Notes: generated from the letters alone by a model not told the origin. Shown: positions 47,600 through 58,366, counted from the first letter of the stretch. The stretch: DNA of 64,000 nt from an uncultured Porphyromonadaceae bacterium (GCA_947177185.1 CAMWTJ010000003.1:45169-109168); one strand, 5' to 3'. Numbers and translations are program-made.

Positions 47600-49648
47600 T
47601 TATTCGGCGCTGTTCCAGGTGCAGTCGAGGAATGTGAACGTGCCGGGGGCAGTCACCTCGAAGCGTATGGTTTCAGTCTTGTTGGCGCCGTCGTAAGTGC
47701 CGAAGGTGATGGTGTATGTCACCTGCACACCGTCCATAGGCACTGCTTCGGGATGGAGCTTGGCAAGCGCTGCGGGCATAACCTCGGTTTCGAAGCGGCG
47801 CTTCATGAGTTCCACTACCTCGCCTTCGGACATGCCGCTGTAGCCTTCGGGATACTGTGCGATGGCCTTGTCGCCACGGAGGTCGACATTGTTCTGATAT
47901 GCCGAGGTGCCGGAGTAATATTCGTTGTTGCCGTAAGAGGTCACGTAGCCGAAGCCGCTGGTGATGCTGGTAGAGCCCAGGGGCACATCGATATTTTCAT
48001 ATACCCAGTCGGTGCAGGCCTGATAGTAGGTGGCGCTGAAGTCCTGGTTTCTGCCGCTGGGCAGCACAATCACCACGCCGGGGTCGGCTTTCCACTGGCC
48101 ACCGTTGCGCACAAACTGGAGAGTGGTCTGCTCGATGCCGTCGTTCTCGGCCCAAACGCCTTCGGTGTAAATGTACTGACGTGCCACGTAGCCGCCGGCC
48201 TCGTAGTTGTTGAATACTACGAATTCCTGCTCGCCGTCCTGAGCATAGGGGAAGGTCTGCGCCAGGAAGATGGGGAGGCCGAAGTCGGCCTGAGCGGTGG
48301 TCAGGTTGTTGAACGTCTTGCCGGAGATAGCGTTGCACTGGTCGGCGCTGAGGGCAGTCACATCGTTGGGTTTGCTCCAGCGGCTGCCATTGTAGTAGAA
48401 CACCTCGGTGGCCTTTGTGGAAGCCACGGTGGCCACGCGCTGCGGAGCAGATGCTGCGCCGGTGCTTACGGTGTTGACCACAGTGTTCATATAGCGGCCG
48501 CCAGCCACAGCTATGAAATAGCCTGTGACGGTGACGGTGGCGCCGTCGGTGAGTTTCTCCTTCAGGTCGGCGAGAGTGAAATATGCGCTGCCCTTGGCGG
48601 TTTCAGCACCATCGACCACGATGTTGATGTTGTTGCCGCTCACGGCCACAGCACCTGTCATCTGCACGTACTGCGCGAGTTCGTCGTCAGTGCGTGTGAT
48701 CATCTGGTCCATTTCGGCGCCGGTGAGCACCTTGGGAGCAGGATAGGTGTAGGCGGGAGCGGTTTCGTCGGTCACTTTGGTTACGGTGGCCGTAGTCAGG
48801 TCAAGCTGGAAGCCCTTGTTGTAGGAAGACACCGTGGCGGTGACTTCGTAGGGCGCGCCCAGTGTGTAGTCGGCCGCGTTGATGCCTGCGCCGGTGTAGG
48901 CAAACACCGCGCCGCTGGCGTCGGCAATTACGAATCCGCGATCGCAGAGAGCGGTGATCCAGCCGCGCACGGTCACTTCATCGCCGAGAGCGATATCACC
49001 GACCACCGACGTGGGCTGCCACTCTGTGGGCTCCACAGGAGTGGTAGTGAACACGGGGTCGGTATTGCTCCAGTTGTAGTTGACCACCACGTAGTCGCCC
49101 TGTTCTGCATCGGGGAACTGCTCCGTGAGTATGGCAGGAATCGATGCTGCAGCGGTGTGCGACGGAGCCAGTGCCTCGGCGTAGTCCTCGTCGCTGCCGT
49201 ACACGCTCTTATAGTCGTCGGCAGTGAGGGTATAGCTGCTTGCGGCGTTGAGCAGTTCGAGTTCTTCGGGCAGCTCGGAGGCCACATTGTAGGTGAGTTT
49301 CACGGCCGAGCCGTCGTTCACGGCAAAATAGGGGAAGCTCGTGGACGCCAGGAAGGCGGGCACGTAGTCCTCGGCGTTGATTGCTTCGGTGAAGCGATGC
49401 AGCTTGCCTACATTGGCCAGTTCGGCTGCAAGCTCGTCGCCGGCAAGCGCCTTGTTGGCTGAATTGGCGGCGATAGCAGCATAATCGGCGTCGGTGAGGG
49501 TGTACTCCACGGTCTTTACGTCGGTGGTGTTGAGGTCCGGCGTGGTGAAACCGTCGAGGTAGTCCTCGTTCCAGCTGTTTTCGCTACATGCCGCGAGCGC
49601 GAGCACTGCTGCAGTCGCGAGCATGGGCTTTACAATATATTTTTTCAT
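47600..49648 (-). CDS. Large repeat-containing lipoprotein paired with a TonB receptor
   Basis: Lipobox LALAACSEN; internal modules (LTxxDYxxI ... FPxFAV/FPYAQDGE) and an OB-fold-like section (GDEVTVRGWITALCDRGFVIADASGAVFAY). Confidence 0.75.
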   Translation of the reverse strand: MKKYIVKPMLATAAVLALAACSENSWNEDYLDGFTTPDLNTTDVKTVEYTLTDADYAAIAANSANKALAGDELAAELANVGKLHRFTEAINAEDYVPAFLASTSFPYFAVNDGSAVKLTYNVASELPEELELLNAASSYTLTADDYKSVYGSDEDYAEALAPSHTAAASIPAILTEQFPDAEQGDYVVVNYNWSNTDPVFTTTPVEPTEWQPTSVVGDIALGDEVTVRGWITALCDRGFVIADASGAVFAYTGAGINAADYTLGAPYEVTATVSSYNKGFQLDLTTATVTKVTDETAPAYTYPAPKVLTGAEMDQMITRTDDELAQYVQMTGAVAVSGNNINIVVDGAETAKGSAYFTLADLKEKLTDGATVTVTGYFIAVAGGRYMNTVVNTVSTGAASAPQRVATVASTKATEVFYYNGSRWSKPNDVTALSADQCNAISGKTFNNLTTAQADFGLPIFLAQTFPYAQDGEQEFVVFNNYEAGGYVARQYIYTEGVWAENDGIEQTTLQFVRNGGQWKADPGVVIVLPSGRNQDFSATYYQACTDWVYENIDVPLGSTSITSGFGYVTSYGNNEYYSGTSAYQNNVDLRGDKAIAQYPEGYSGMSEGEVVELMKRRFETEVMPAALAKLHPEAVPMDGVQVTYTITFGTYDGANKTETIRFEVTAPGTFTFLDCTWNSAE

Positions 49649-49669
49649 TATATAGTCGGATTGAGGGTT

Positions 49670-52399
49670 TTAGAAATTAAGACGCAGCTTGATGGAGTAT
49701 GTGCGGCCGAAGGAGTAGAACACGTACTCGGCGTTGCGCCACGTGCCGTCCTCGGTGAGGGGGCTCTGACCGTGGGTGATGTAGTTGTAGTTGAACAGGT
49801 TGTTCACGTTGCCGCTGATGGTGGCGTCGAGGCCGCCGATGGGGAACTTGTAGCTGGCGTTGAGGTCGGTGGTGTGTCCCCAGGGCATTTCCCAGGGCTG
49901 AGCCACGTCGATGGGCTTGGTGAAGCTGAGGTTGCTGGTGTTCAGGTACTGGTCGGTGTAGTTGCGTGCGGCCACAGTCCAGTCGGCTCCGATACGGAAG
50001 CCGCGGAAGGGACGGAAGGTCACGCCGATGGCAGCTGTGGTCTGGGGCGAACCGTCGACTTTGATGCCCTTGTAGTTAAGGTCGGCATGTGCGTGGTCCG
50101 GGCCGTAGATTTCGCTGGCGATAGCGCCGGTGAGGCTGCCTTTCTCGAGTGCGAGAGGCTGGCCGAGGGAGTTGAAATAGTAGCCGGAAGCGTTGCTAAC
50201 CCATTCCCAGTTGCCCAGAGAGAGCATACCGTTGAGTTCAAACCATGTGGTGGGTTTGTAGGTAAAGTCGAGTTCGACACCCATGTGGCGGGCGTTGATG
50301 CCCTGAAGGTTGAGGAAGTAGCGCTCGTCGCTGCCCTGGAGGAAGCCCGAACGCGCGATGGCGCGGTCGATCCACTTGGTGTAGTAGGCGTTGAGGGTGA
50401 GGGCGAACACCTTGTTGGCGAAACCGTAGCCGATTTCAGCCGAGAAAGTCTTCTCGTTGACAGCGTCGCGGTTGAGTTCGTTGCTCACATTGTAGGCTGC
50501 GAAAGCGTTGCTGAAGAAAGGAGCGCGGCTGATGAAGCCCACGTTGAAGAACACGTTGTTGTGACGGTCGATGTTGTAGTTGGCGCCGCCCTTGATGGTA
50601 CCGCCTATGAAGCTGGTGGTCTTCGAGCGGGAGTGTTCGGCGTCGTAATAGAAGAGGTCGTTACGCCAGTAGCTGATGTTGCTCAGCGCGCCGGACACCA
50701 CCATGTTGAGTTTCTTGTCGAGCATGGTGTATTCGGCCTGTCCGTAAACGCCTTCCTGCACGGTGTAGCCTTTGAAGTCGCGGTAAACGACGTCGCCCAC
50801 GCCGAGGTGTTCGTATTTCCAGTTGGGGTCGGCGGCAGCAGCATTGTTGACGGCCTTGACGCTTGCGCGGTCGGCGTCGTCCATGTAGTATTCGCCGCTG
50901 TAGAGGTCGTTGATTATGTTTTTGTGGTCGCCGATGTAGTAGCGGAAGTCAATACCGCCGGTAACGGAAAGGCGGTTGCCGTTCTTCTGATCCCAGAACT
51001 TCTTGTAGTTCGACACAAGGCCGTACCACTGATGGCTGTTGACGCTCTTGCTCATCACCATTTCCGAGCCCGTGGTGCTGGCGGCGTTCATGTCCTGGAT
51101 CGCGCCGTAGTCGAACGTGCCGTCGGGGCGACGGAATTTCATGTTGAGCTGACCGCTTGTCGCGCCGTTCCACCAGCCGCGGCTGGTGCTTGTGCGACCC
51201 TGGCCGCTGTAGCCGTAGCCGCTGGACACGGAAGCGTATATCGAGGTAGCCCACGACGAGGTGGGGTCGATCTGCCATACGTGGCGGAGTGTGAACTGGG
51301 GCTTGTGGTAGACGTTGCGGTTGCTGGTGCGCTCGCGTCCTTCGTTGTCAAAACCGTAGGTGGGGTTGTAGCGGTAGGGGCTTTCGCCGTTCATGTAGTT
51401 TTTCACGTTCTGCCAGCCTTCTACGGTGAGGCCGCCGTAGTTTTTGTTGCGCTGGTCGTGGCTCTGGGGAGCGCCGAAGCCTGTGAGCGAGATTTCATGC
51501 TTGTCGTTGATGCGCTTCGACACGTTGAAGAACCAGTTGTAGCCGCTGTACTTAGTGCCCTGGATGTATCCGTCGGCCCAACGGTGGCTGCCGAGCACGG
51601 TCACCGCCCAGCCGTTTTTCATCACGCCGGTAGAAAGCTTGATACCGTACTGGTTCATGCCGTCGCTGCCCATGCCGTACCACAGGCTGCCGCCTTTGTC
51701 GATGTCGAGCGTGCGTGTGGTGATGGCGATTGTGCCGCCTACCGAGGGAGTGGAGAGAATCGAGGCTCCGAGGCCGCGCTGTGTCTGAATACTGCTGGTG
51801 ACGTCGCTGAGGCCGGCCCAGTTGCTCCAGTAGAGGTTGCCGTTCTCCATGTCGTTGACGGGCACGCCGTTGATGGTCACGGCCACCCACTGGCTCTTGA
51901 AGCCGCGCATGCGGGTTTCTGCGTCGCCGTAGCCACCGCCCTGCTTGTTGGTGTACACGCCGGGAGTGGTCTTGAGGATTTCAGGGAATTCCTGCGTGCC
52001 GAGTTTGAGGTCGATGGTAGCCTGGTCGACATTGCTCATGGCAACGGGGGTGACGCGTGTCTTGCCGATGGCCTGTGTCACGATCACGTCGTTGAGGAGA
52101 GTGTTGTCGGGCTCAAGTTTAATAACACCAAGATTCGCGGAGGGCTTGACTTCCACGGATTTGTAGCCTATGTAGGCAATTTTGATGTTTTTCGCGTTGT
52201 CGGGAACGCTGAACTTGAAATTGCCATCGTAGTCGCTCACTGCAGCAGCGTTGCTGCCGGGCACTGTGATGGAGGCACCGATGATTGGCTCATTCTGGTC
52301 GTCGACAACCTGGCCGGTGACAGTCACCGCTGCCTGTGCGCTGAACGCGCCCAGGCAGGAAATCCAAATTGCGCAAGCCAAGAGAAGTAGTCGCTTCAT
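49670..52399 (-). CDS. TonB-dependent receptor with carboxypeptidase-like N-terminal domain
   Basis: VTVTGQVVDDQNEPIIGASITVPGSNAAAVSDYDGNFKFSVP; plug and barrel; C-terminal RLNF. Confidence 0.92.
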   Translation of the reverse strand: MKRLLLLACAIWISCLGAFSAQAAVTVTGQVVDDQNEPIIGASITVPGSNAAAVSDYDGNFKFSVPDNAKNIKIAYIGYKSVEVKPSANLGVIKLEPDNTLLNDVIVTQAIGKTRVTPVAMSNVDQATIDLKLGTQEFPEILKTTPGVYTNKQGGGYGDAETRMRGFKSQWVAVTINGVPVNDMENGNLYWSNWAGLSDVTSSIQTQRGLGASILSTPSVGGTIAITTRTLDIDKGGSLWYGMGSDGMNQYGIKLSTGVMKNGWAVTVLGSHRWADGYIQGTKYSGYNWFFNVSKRINDKHEISLTGFGAPQSHDQRNKNYGGLTVEGWQNVKNYMNGESPYRYNPTYGFDNEGRERTSNRNVYHKPQFTLRHVWQIDPTSSWATSIYASVSSGYGYSGQGRTSTSRGWWNGATSGQLNMKFRRPDGTFDYGAIQDMNAASTTGSEMVMSKSVNSHQWYGLVSNYKKFWDQKNGNRLSVTGGIDFRYYIGDHKNIINDLYSGEYYMDDADRASVKAVNNAAAADPNWKYEHLGVGDVVYRDFKGYTVQEGVYGQAEYTMLDKKLNMVVSGALSNISYWRNDLFYYDAEHSRSKTTSFIGGTIKGGANYNIDRHNNVFFNVGFISRAPFFSNAFAAYNVSNELNRDAVNEKTFSAEIGYGFANKVFALTLNAYYTKWIDRAIARSGFLQGSDERYFLNLQGINARHMGVELDFTYKPTTWFELNGMLSLGNWEWVSNASGYYFNSLGQPLALEKGSLTGAIASEIYGPDHAHADLNYKGIKVDGSPQTTAAIGVTFRPFRGFRIGADWTVAARNYTDQYLNTSNLSFTKPIDVAQPWEMPWGHTTDLNASYKFPIGGLDATISGNVNNLFNYNYITHGQSPLTEDGTWRNAEYVFYSFGRTYSIKLRLNF

Positions 52400-52703
52400 A
52401 CTGAGTTGCTTGGGATTAGAAATTGTGATTATATAAAGATTGGTTCAATGACAGAGTGTTCGTGTCGTCGCCAAACCCGTGGCGGAATTTCTATATCCTT
52501 GTATGCAACAAAGTGTTAGAATTGTACCTTAATAACAGGTGCGCATAAACGCAGCCGGAGGAACTGCAAGTCTTTTTCAGCGCCGCAAAGTTACGCAAAA
52601 TTTTCGATTAATAATATTTTTTTAACATATTATTCAAGCCCGTTGCGGCAGATTTGATGTATTTTTGCCATGTACACATAATTCTTCATTCCATATTTCC
52701 CTC

Positions 52704-53801
52704 ATGCACATGATGCAGTATAAGCTATACCTTACCCTCGCATGCGCGGCCTTGTGGCACTGCGCGGAAGCACGTACTATTGTAGCAGACAGCGCCGACA
52801 ATGCGCCACTCGTCGCAGCATCCGTGTTCGACAGCCGCGGCACACTCGTGGCCATCACCGACACTGCCGGCGGCTTTGACGCGGCTCCGCCCGTGAGCGT
52901 GCGGTGCCTGGGCTACGAACCTGCAACCATGAGTTCCCTGACCGACACGCTGCGCCTGACGCCTGCGAGCTACGAGCTGCCGGGCATGACAGTAAATCTC
53001 GCCGAGCGCGATGTGTTGCGTCTGATATGCTATGCGCGCGAATACATGGGGCTCACAACAAGCCGCGACACTGCTGCTGTGTTCGCAGAATATATGGTCG
53101 ACTACATGCTGCCCGTAAAGAAACTCAAGAAATACAAGGGACGCTACACTCCGCGCATACTCAACAAGCGCAGCGTGAAACGCGAGCTCCACGCCGGCGA
53201 AGAGTCCGACTGCCTGACGACGGAGGACGACTCGTTCCTCTCGTGGCTGCAGCTTGCAGGATTATATGCGGGAAAAGACGGCGACTACGGCACACTGCCG
53301 GACAGCATACTCAGCGGCAAGGGCAGCATGGAAATACGCAGCAAATCGGGCGTGGTGAAATCATATCGCCTGTTGCCACAGTCCTATGTGGTTATATCCG
53401 ACGCCCTCGCGGGCAAAAAAGACCACCGCTGGTCGCCGTGGCTGTTCAAGATGCTCGGCTTGACCATCGTTTTCAACGAATTGCGCGGCTCGTCGGCCTA
53501 TGCCCCTACCCCAAACGGCAGCCTGCATCCCGAAAATCTGCTTATGAGCACGTTCGCCCTGGAAGCCGAGGGACGCGGCAAATTCTTCCGCAAGGCGCTG
53601 GACAGCACCTCGCCGGTGATTATGAAAAGTTTCATTGAAATATATCCCGTGGACCGCGAGTATCTGACCGCGGCGGAAGCGCGTGAGGCCGACAAAGACG
53701 AAACGGCGCAGGCCGAATTCGCCGTGCCGGCACAAGCCATACCGCTCGACGAGGCCACTCAGCGGCTTGCCGAGCGCGCACGGCTGACAGTCACGAGATA
53801 A
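52704..53801 (+). CDS. Carboxypeptidase-like regulatory-domain exported protein
   Basis: Signal peptide; ARTIVADSADNAPLVAASVFDSRGTLVAITDTAGGFD; ORF call from 52665 uses TTG, the first ATG is 52704. Confidence 0.65.
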   Translation: MHMMQYKLYLTLACAALWHCAEARTIVADSADNAPLVAASVFDSRGTLVAITDTAGGFDAAPPVSVRCLGYEPATMSSLTDTLRLTPASYELPGMTVNLAERDVLRLICYAREYMGLTTSRDTAAVFAEYMVDYMLPVKKLKKYKGRYTPRILNKRSVKRELHAGEESDCLTTEDDSFLSWLQLAGLYAGKDGDYGTLPDSILSGKGSMEIRSKSGVVKSYRLLPQSYVVISDALAGKKDHRWSPWLFKMLGLTIVFNELRGSSAYAPTPNGSLHPENLLMSTFALEAEGRGKFFRKALDSTSPVIMKSFIEIYPVDREYLTAAEAREADKDETAQAEFAVPAQAIPLDEATQRLAERARLTVTR

Positions 53802-54664
53802 ACTCCCGAAAATATCAGCACCACCGCCACACACTTGAGTGGCGTGAAAGAATCAAAACCGAGATACACGCCAAGCGCACTCGCCACCAGCGGCTGCACA
53901 TAGTTGTACATGCCCACAACCGTGGGACGAAGGTTCTTCTGCCCGGTCATGATGCACACATAGGCGAGAAACGTGGCAAACACCACCACGCAGGCCACGC
54001 CTATGGCCTCCTCATGCGTCACAAGCCCCCACTGCGTGGAACGTATGGTGGACAACGACGCAGGAATCACGGCCAACGACGCGAACGTGAACATCCATTT
54101 CATAAGCGTCACCAGCGAATACTTGCGAATGAAATTCCTGTACAGCGTGAGATACAGCGCATAGCTGAACTGCGCCACGAACACAAGCACATCGCCCGCC
54201 AGCGGATTCTGCCCCGGCACTTCGGCTCCGACACGTCCGAGCACCAGAATTAGAGCGCCGGACGCGCCAAGCACTATGCCGCCCACTTTCTTGAGAGTCA
54301 CGGGCTCCTTCAGTATGACGGCGGCAAGCACCATAACCCACAGCGGCATTGTGGTGGTGATAATCGACGCCTCGCCGGGCGATGTAAGCCCCACGCCGAA
54401 TATGAAGCATCCCTGATTGAACACCACACTCAGCAGGCCGGCTCCGGCAAGCAGAAGCAGGTCGCGCGGCGGCACATGCTCTCTCTTGCAGAACAGCGAC
54501 GCTATCCAAAACAGCACCGCTGCACCGGCCACCCTGAAGTCTACAAGAATCAACGGTGCTATCACGCCGGAGGCCATCACAAGTTTGGCCACCGGGGCCA
54601 TAAGCCCCCACGTCACGTTGGCACAAAACATAGCAGCATGTCCCTTGATACTGAAATCTCCCAT
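53759..54664 (-). CDS. DMT/EamA family transporter
   Basis: Two EamA halves, ~10 TM; start set at 54664 because the likely -7 element lies at 54706-54713. Confidence 0.85.
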   Translation of the reverse strand: MGDFSIKGHAAMFCANVTWGLMAPVAKLVMASGVIAPLILVDFRVAGAAVLFWIASLFCKREHVPPRDLLLLAGAGLLSVVFNQGCFIFGVGLTSPGEASIITTTMPLWVMVLAAVILKEPVTLKKVGGIVLGASGALILVLGRVGAEVPGQNPLAGDVLVFVAQFSYALYLTLYRNFIRKYSLVTLMKWMFTFASLAVIPASLSTIRSTQWGLVTHEEAIGVACVVVFATFLAYVCIMTGQKNLRPTVVGMYNYVQPLVASALGVYLGFDSFTPLKCVAVVLIFSGVYLVTVSRARSASR

Positions 54665-54705
54665 ATAATAATGTGTAAAAACTGTACCTCTTTGCTTTTC
54701 GGCTG

Positions 54706-54743
54706 CAAAATTACTCATTTTTGAGCAAAAATTGCTAAATTTG
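54706..54743. promoter_or_regulatory. Overlapping divergent promoters for EamA (-) and lepA (+)
   Basis: CAAAATTA 54706-54713 (minus TAATTTTG) and TAAATTTG 54736-54743. Confidence 0.6.
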
Positions 54744-54768
54744 CAGTTTGAAACAGAATATATACAGA

Positions 54769-56556
54769 ATGAAACGAATCCGCAATTTCTGCATCATAGC
54801 CCACATTGACCATGGCAAGAGCACCCTTGCCGACCGGCTCCTCGAATTCACCGACACAATATCGGCCAAGGACATGGAGGCGCAGGTGCTTGACGACATG
54901 GACCTTGAGCGGGAGCGCGGTATCACCATCAAAAGCCACGCCATACAGATGGCGTACAAACTTGATGGAGAAGACTACACGCTCAACCTCATCGACACTC
55001 CCGGACACGTCGATTTCTCTTATGAAGTGTCGCGAAGCATAGCCGCCTGCGAGGGCGCGCTGCTGATAGTGGACGCCTCACAAGGCATACAGGCTCAGAC
55101 CATATCCAACCTGTATATGGCCATCGACAACAATCTGGAGATAATACCCATCATCAACAAATGCGACCTCGACTCCGCCAACCCCGACGAGGTTGAAGAC
55201 CAGATAGTGGACCTGCTCGGATGCGAGCGCGAGGACATCATACGCGCCAGCGGCAAAACCGGCATGGGAGTGCCGGATATACTGCGCGCCATAGTTGAGC
55301 GCGTGCCGGCGCCGGAAGGCGACCCCGACGCCCCGTTGCAGGCCTTGATTTTCGACTCCGTGTTCAACCCCTTCCGCGGCATCATAGCCTATTTCAAGAT
55401 AGTCAACGGCACCATACGCAAAGGCGACGACGTGAAATTCGTGGCCACCGGCAAGGAATACGACGCCGACGAGATAGGAGTGCTGAAACTCGACCTGTCG
55501 CCGCGCAAAGAACTGTCGGCAGGCAACGTAGGCTATATCATCTCAGGCATCAAGACCTCAAGGGAAGTAAAAGTGGGCGACACAATCACCCATCTCGACC
55601 GGCCTTGCGCGGCTGCCATCGACGGTTTCGAGGAAGTGAAGCCCATGGTGTTTGCGGGCGTTTACCCGATTGAAACCGAAGATTTCGAAAACCTGCGCGC
55701 GTCGCTGGAGAAGCTGCAGCTCAACGATGCATCGCTCACGTTCGCGCCCGAATCGTCGGCCGCTCTGGGCTTCGGCTTCCGATGCGGCTTCCTGGGCCTG
55801 CTGCACATGGAAATCATACAGGAGCGTCTGGGCCGCGAATTCGACATGGACGTGATCACCACCGTGCCCAACGTGTCGTATCTCGTGCACGACAAAAAGG
55901 GCAACGTGACGGAAGTGCACAACCCGTCGGGACTGCCCGAAGCTACCCTGATAGACTATATCGAGGAACCTTACATACGCGCCACTATCATCACCACTGC
56001 CGACTTCATAGGCCCTATCATGACGCTCTGCCTCGGCAAACGCGGAGAACTCGTGCGGCAGGAGTACATCAGCGGCAACCGCATGGAGCTCACCTTCGAC
56101 ATGCCGCTCGGCGAAATCGTGATTGATTTCTACGACAAGCTCAAAAGCATCAGCAAAGGATACGCGTCGTTCGACTACCACATCCAGGACTTCAGAGAAA
56201 GCAAGCTCGTCAAGCTCGACATACTGCTCAACGGCGAAAGCGTGGACGCGCTCAGCACCCTCACGCATGCCGACAACGCACTGTCGTTCGGACGCCGCAT
56301 GTGCGAAAAGCTCAAAGAACTGATTCCTCGACAGCAGTTCGACATTGCCATACAGGCCGCGATAGGCGCCAAAATCATAGCACGCGAAACCATCAAGGCC
56401 GTGCGCAAGGACGTAACAGCCAAGTGTTATGGCGGCGACATTTCGCGCAAGCGCAAACTGCTTGAAAAACAGAAAAAAGGCAAGAAGCGCATGAAGCAGA
56501 TTGGCTCGGTTGAAGTGCCGCAAAAGGCATTTTTGGCCGTCCTGAAGCTCGACTGA
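54769..56556 (+). CDS. lepA: Elongation factor 4
   Basis: [44 protein letters not shown]-terminal LepA domain. Confidence 0.97.
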   Translation: MKRIRNFCIIAHIDHGKSTLADRLLEFTDTISAKDMEAQVLDDMDLERERGITIKSHAIQMAYKLDGEDYTLNLIDTPGHVDFSYEVSRSIAACEGALLIVDASQGIQAQTISNLYMAIDNNLEIIPIINKCDLDSANPDEVEDQIVDLLGCEREDIIRASGKTGMGVPDILRAIVERVPAPEGDPDAPLQALIFDSVFNPFRGIIAYFKIVNGTIRKGDDVKFVATGKEYDADEIGVLKLDLSPRKELSAGNVGYIISGIKTSREVKVGDTITHLDRPCAAAIDGFEEVKPMVFAGVYPIETEDFENLRASLEKLQLNDASLTFAPESSAALGFGFRCGFLGLLHMEIIQERLGREFDMDVITTVPNVSYLVHDKKGNVTEVHNPSGLPEATLIDYIEEPYIRATIITTADFIGPIMTLCLGKRGELVRQEYISGNRMELTFDMPLGEIVIDFYDKLKSISKGYASFDYHIQDFRESKLVKLDILLNGESVDALSTLTHADNALSFGRRMCEKLKELIPRQQFDIAIQAAIGAKIIARETIKAVRKDVTAKCYGGDISRKRKLLEKQKKGKKRMKQIGSVEVPQKAFLAVLKLD

Positions 56557-56566
56557 GCCCCCAATA

Positions 56567-56607
56567 AGCGTTTTTTGTTCCGTGCATGCGGAAGCAAAAG
56601 ACGCTTT
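56567..56607 (+). terminator. Hairpin 3' of lepA
   Basis: AAGCGTTTTTTG-TTCCG ... CGGAAG-CAAAAGACGCTT. Confidence 0.6.
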
Positions 56608-56658
56608 AATATTGTTATAGTATGTGAATACTCATCCTTCATATCCAAAACGAAAATC

Positions 56659-58068
56659 ATGACCCGAAATACGGACCTGCCGGAATTTGCCGGCAACATT
56701 TTTTATGCGGCCCGACAGGCCATACGCCGCCACGCAAGCGGCGGCAACGTGCTCATAGCCGCCACTGTGCTGGCACTTGCCGTGGCCAACATCCCGGCCA
56801 TCAACGGCTACTATTTTGAGTTCTGGACGCAGGAAGTGCGCCTTCAGCTGGGCGATTTCAACGTGTTCAGCCACCACGGCGAGCCCATGAGCCTGCTGGC
56901 GTTTATCAACGACGCCCTGATGGCAGTGTTCTTCTTCACCATAGGCCTGGAAATCAAACGCGAGATACTCGTAGGCGAACTGGCTTCGTTCAAGCAGGCG
57001 CTTCTGCCCATACTGGCAGCCATCGGCGGCATGATAGTGCCGGTGTGCATATTCCACTCGCTCAGCGCGGGCACGGAGTATGCCGGAGGCGCCGCCATAC
57101 CCATGGCCACCGACATCGCCTTCTCGCTCGGCGTGCTGGCCATGCTTGGCTCGAGAGTGCCGGTTTCGCTCAAGATATTCCTTACCACACTGGCCGTTGT
57201 CGACGACATCGGCGGCATTATCGTCATAGCCGCATTCTACAGCACGCACATAGAGGTGTCGCTGCTGCTCATAGCCGCCGCGCTGTTCGTGGTGCTGCTG
57301 TTCGGTTCGAGCATGCGCATCAAGAGCAAGATTTTCTACATCGGCATAGGCGGCATCATTTGGTTCCTGTTCCTCAACTCCGGCATACACCCCACTATTG
57401 CCGGCGTGCTTGTGGCCTTCTGTGTGCCTGCCACCCCCGTGTTCGAGCCTAAGAAATACATCAAGCAGATACGCAACGCCATAAGCAATTTCAACGGCGA
57501 GGATGTGGAGCTGCTCACGCGCAAGTCGATTCTTAACAAAGAGCAGATGGACTGGCTGAAAGAGGTGGAATCGGCATCCGACAAGGTGATATCGCCGCTG
57601 CAGGATCTGGAGGACTCGCTCCACCCCATAGTCAATTTCTTCATAGTGCCGCTGTTCGCGTTCGCCAACGCGGGCATATTCCTGCTGAACACCGACCCAG
57701 CCAGCGTGTTCGAAGGAATCTCGCTGGCCGTTATAGCCGGCCTTGTTATCGGCAAATTCGTGGGCATTTTCGCATTTTCCTGGGCCACCGTCAAGCTCGG
57801 CCTCGCGCCCATGCCCGCACACAGCAACTGGAAGATGATGGCCTCGGTTTCTATGCTGGGCGGCATAGGCTTCACCGTATCGCTGTTTATAGCCACACTC
57901 ACGTTCGCCGGAGGCGACACGCACTCTCTCGAGCTGCTTGACCATGCCAAACTCGGCATCGTTGTGGGTTCGCTTCTGGCCGGTGTGCTCGGCTTCATAG
58001 CGCTGCACGCCACCCTGCCGCGCACCGCCGCACCCGACAGCGCACTGCGGCGTGCCGATGAAGATTGA
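56659..58068 (+). CDS. nhaA: Na+/H+ antiporter NhaA
   Basis: GGAAIPMATDIAFSLGVLAML, LTTLAVVDDIGGIIVIA. Confidence 0.95.
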   Translation: MTRNTDLPEFAGNIFYAARQAIRRHASGGNVLIAATVLALAVANIPAINGYYFEFWTQEVRLQLGDFNVFSHHGEPMSLLAFINDALMAVFFFTIGLEIKREILVGELASFKQALLPILAAIGGMIVPVCIFHSLSAGTEYAGGAAIPMATDIAFSLGVLAMLGSRVPVSLKIFLTTLAVVDDIGGIIVIAAFYSTHIEVSLLLIAAALFVVLLFGSSMRIKSKIFYIGIGGIIWFLFLNSGIHPTIAGVLVAFCVPATPVFEPKKYIKQIRNAISNFNGEDVELLTRKSILNKEQMDWLKEVESASDKVISPLQDLEDSLHPIVNFFIVPLFAFANAGIFLLNTDPASVFEGISLAVIAGLVIGKFVGIFAFSWATVKLGLAPMPAHSNWKMMASVSMLGGIGFTVSLFIATLTFAGGDTHSLELLDHAKLGIVVGSLLAGVLGFIALHATLPRTAAPDSALRRADED

Positions 58069-58101
58069 TTTGGTATTATCCATTAATTTTCACTACATTT
58101 G
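58069..58101 (+). promoter_or_regulatory. Promoter of the DUF4492-cydAB operon (TTTG-N21-TACATTTG)
   Basis: TTTG 58069-58072, TACATTTG 58094-58101, ATG at 58112. Confidence 0.65.
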
Positions 58102-58111
58102 CGTCGCAAAC

Positions 58112-58366
58112 ATGACAAAAAGAACCAACATAGCGACACGTATAGTCAGGTTCTACGCCGACGGGTTCCGAAACATGACCATCGGACGCACCCTGTGGGC
58201 CATCATTATAGTAAAACTGGTGGTGCTTTTCGCTGTGCTCAAGCTGTTCTTTTTTCCTGATATCCTGGCTTCCGGCTACGATAGCGACGAGGCCCGCGCC
58301 GGAGCCGTGCGACAGGCTCTCACCACATCCAACACGAAGGAATCAATTCAAAATCCACGACCATGA
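58112..58366 (+). CDS. DUF4492 small membrane protein
   Basis: FYADGFRNMTIGRTLWAIIIVKLVVLFAVLKLFFFPDIL; ATGA overlap with cydA. Confidence 0.85.
   Translation: MTKRTNIATRIVRFYADGFRNMTIGRTLWAIIIVKLVVLFAVLKLFFFPDILASGYDSDEARAGAVRQALTTSNTKESIQNPRP

Noticed and set aside
47597-49462. 621-aa plus-strand ORF opposite the lipoprotein
   Set aside because: Same reason: shadow ORF of a signal-peptide-bearing lipoprotein.
49661-52390. 909-aa plus-strand ORF opposite the TonB receptor
   Set aside because: Near-complete antisense open frame, but the minus-strand protein has clear receptor domains and the plus product does not look like a protein family.
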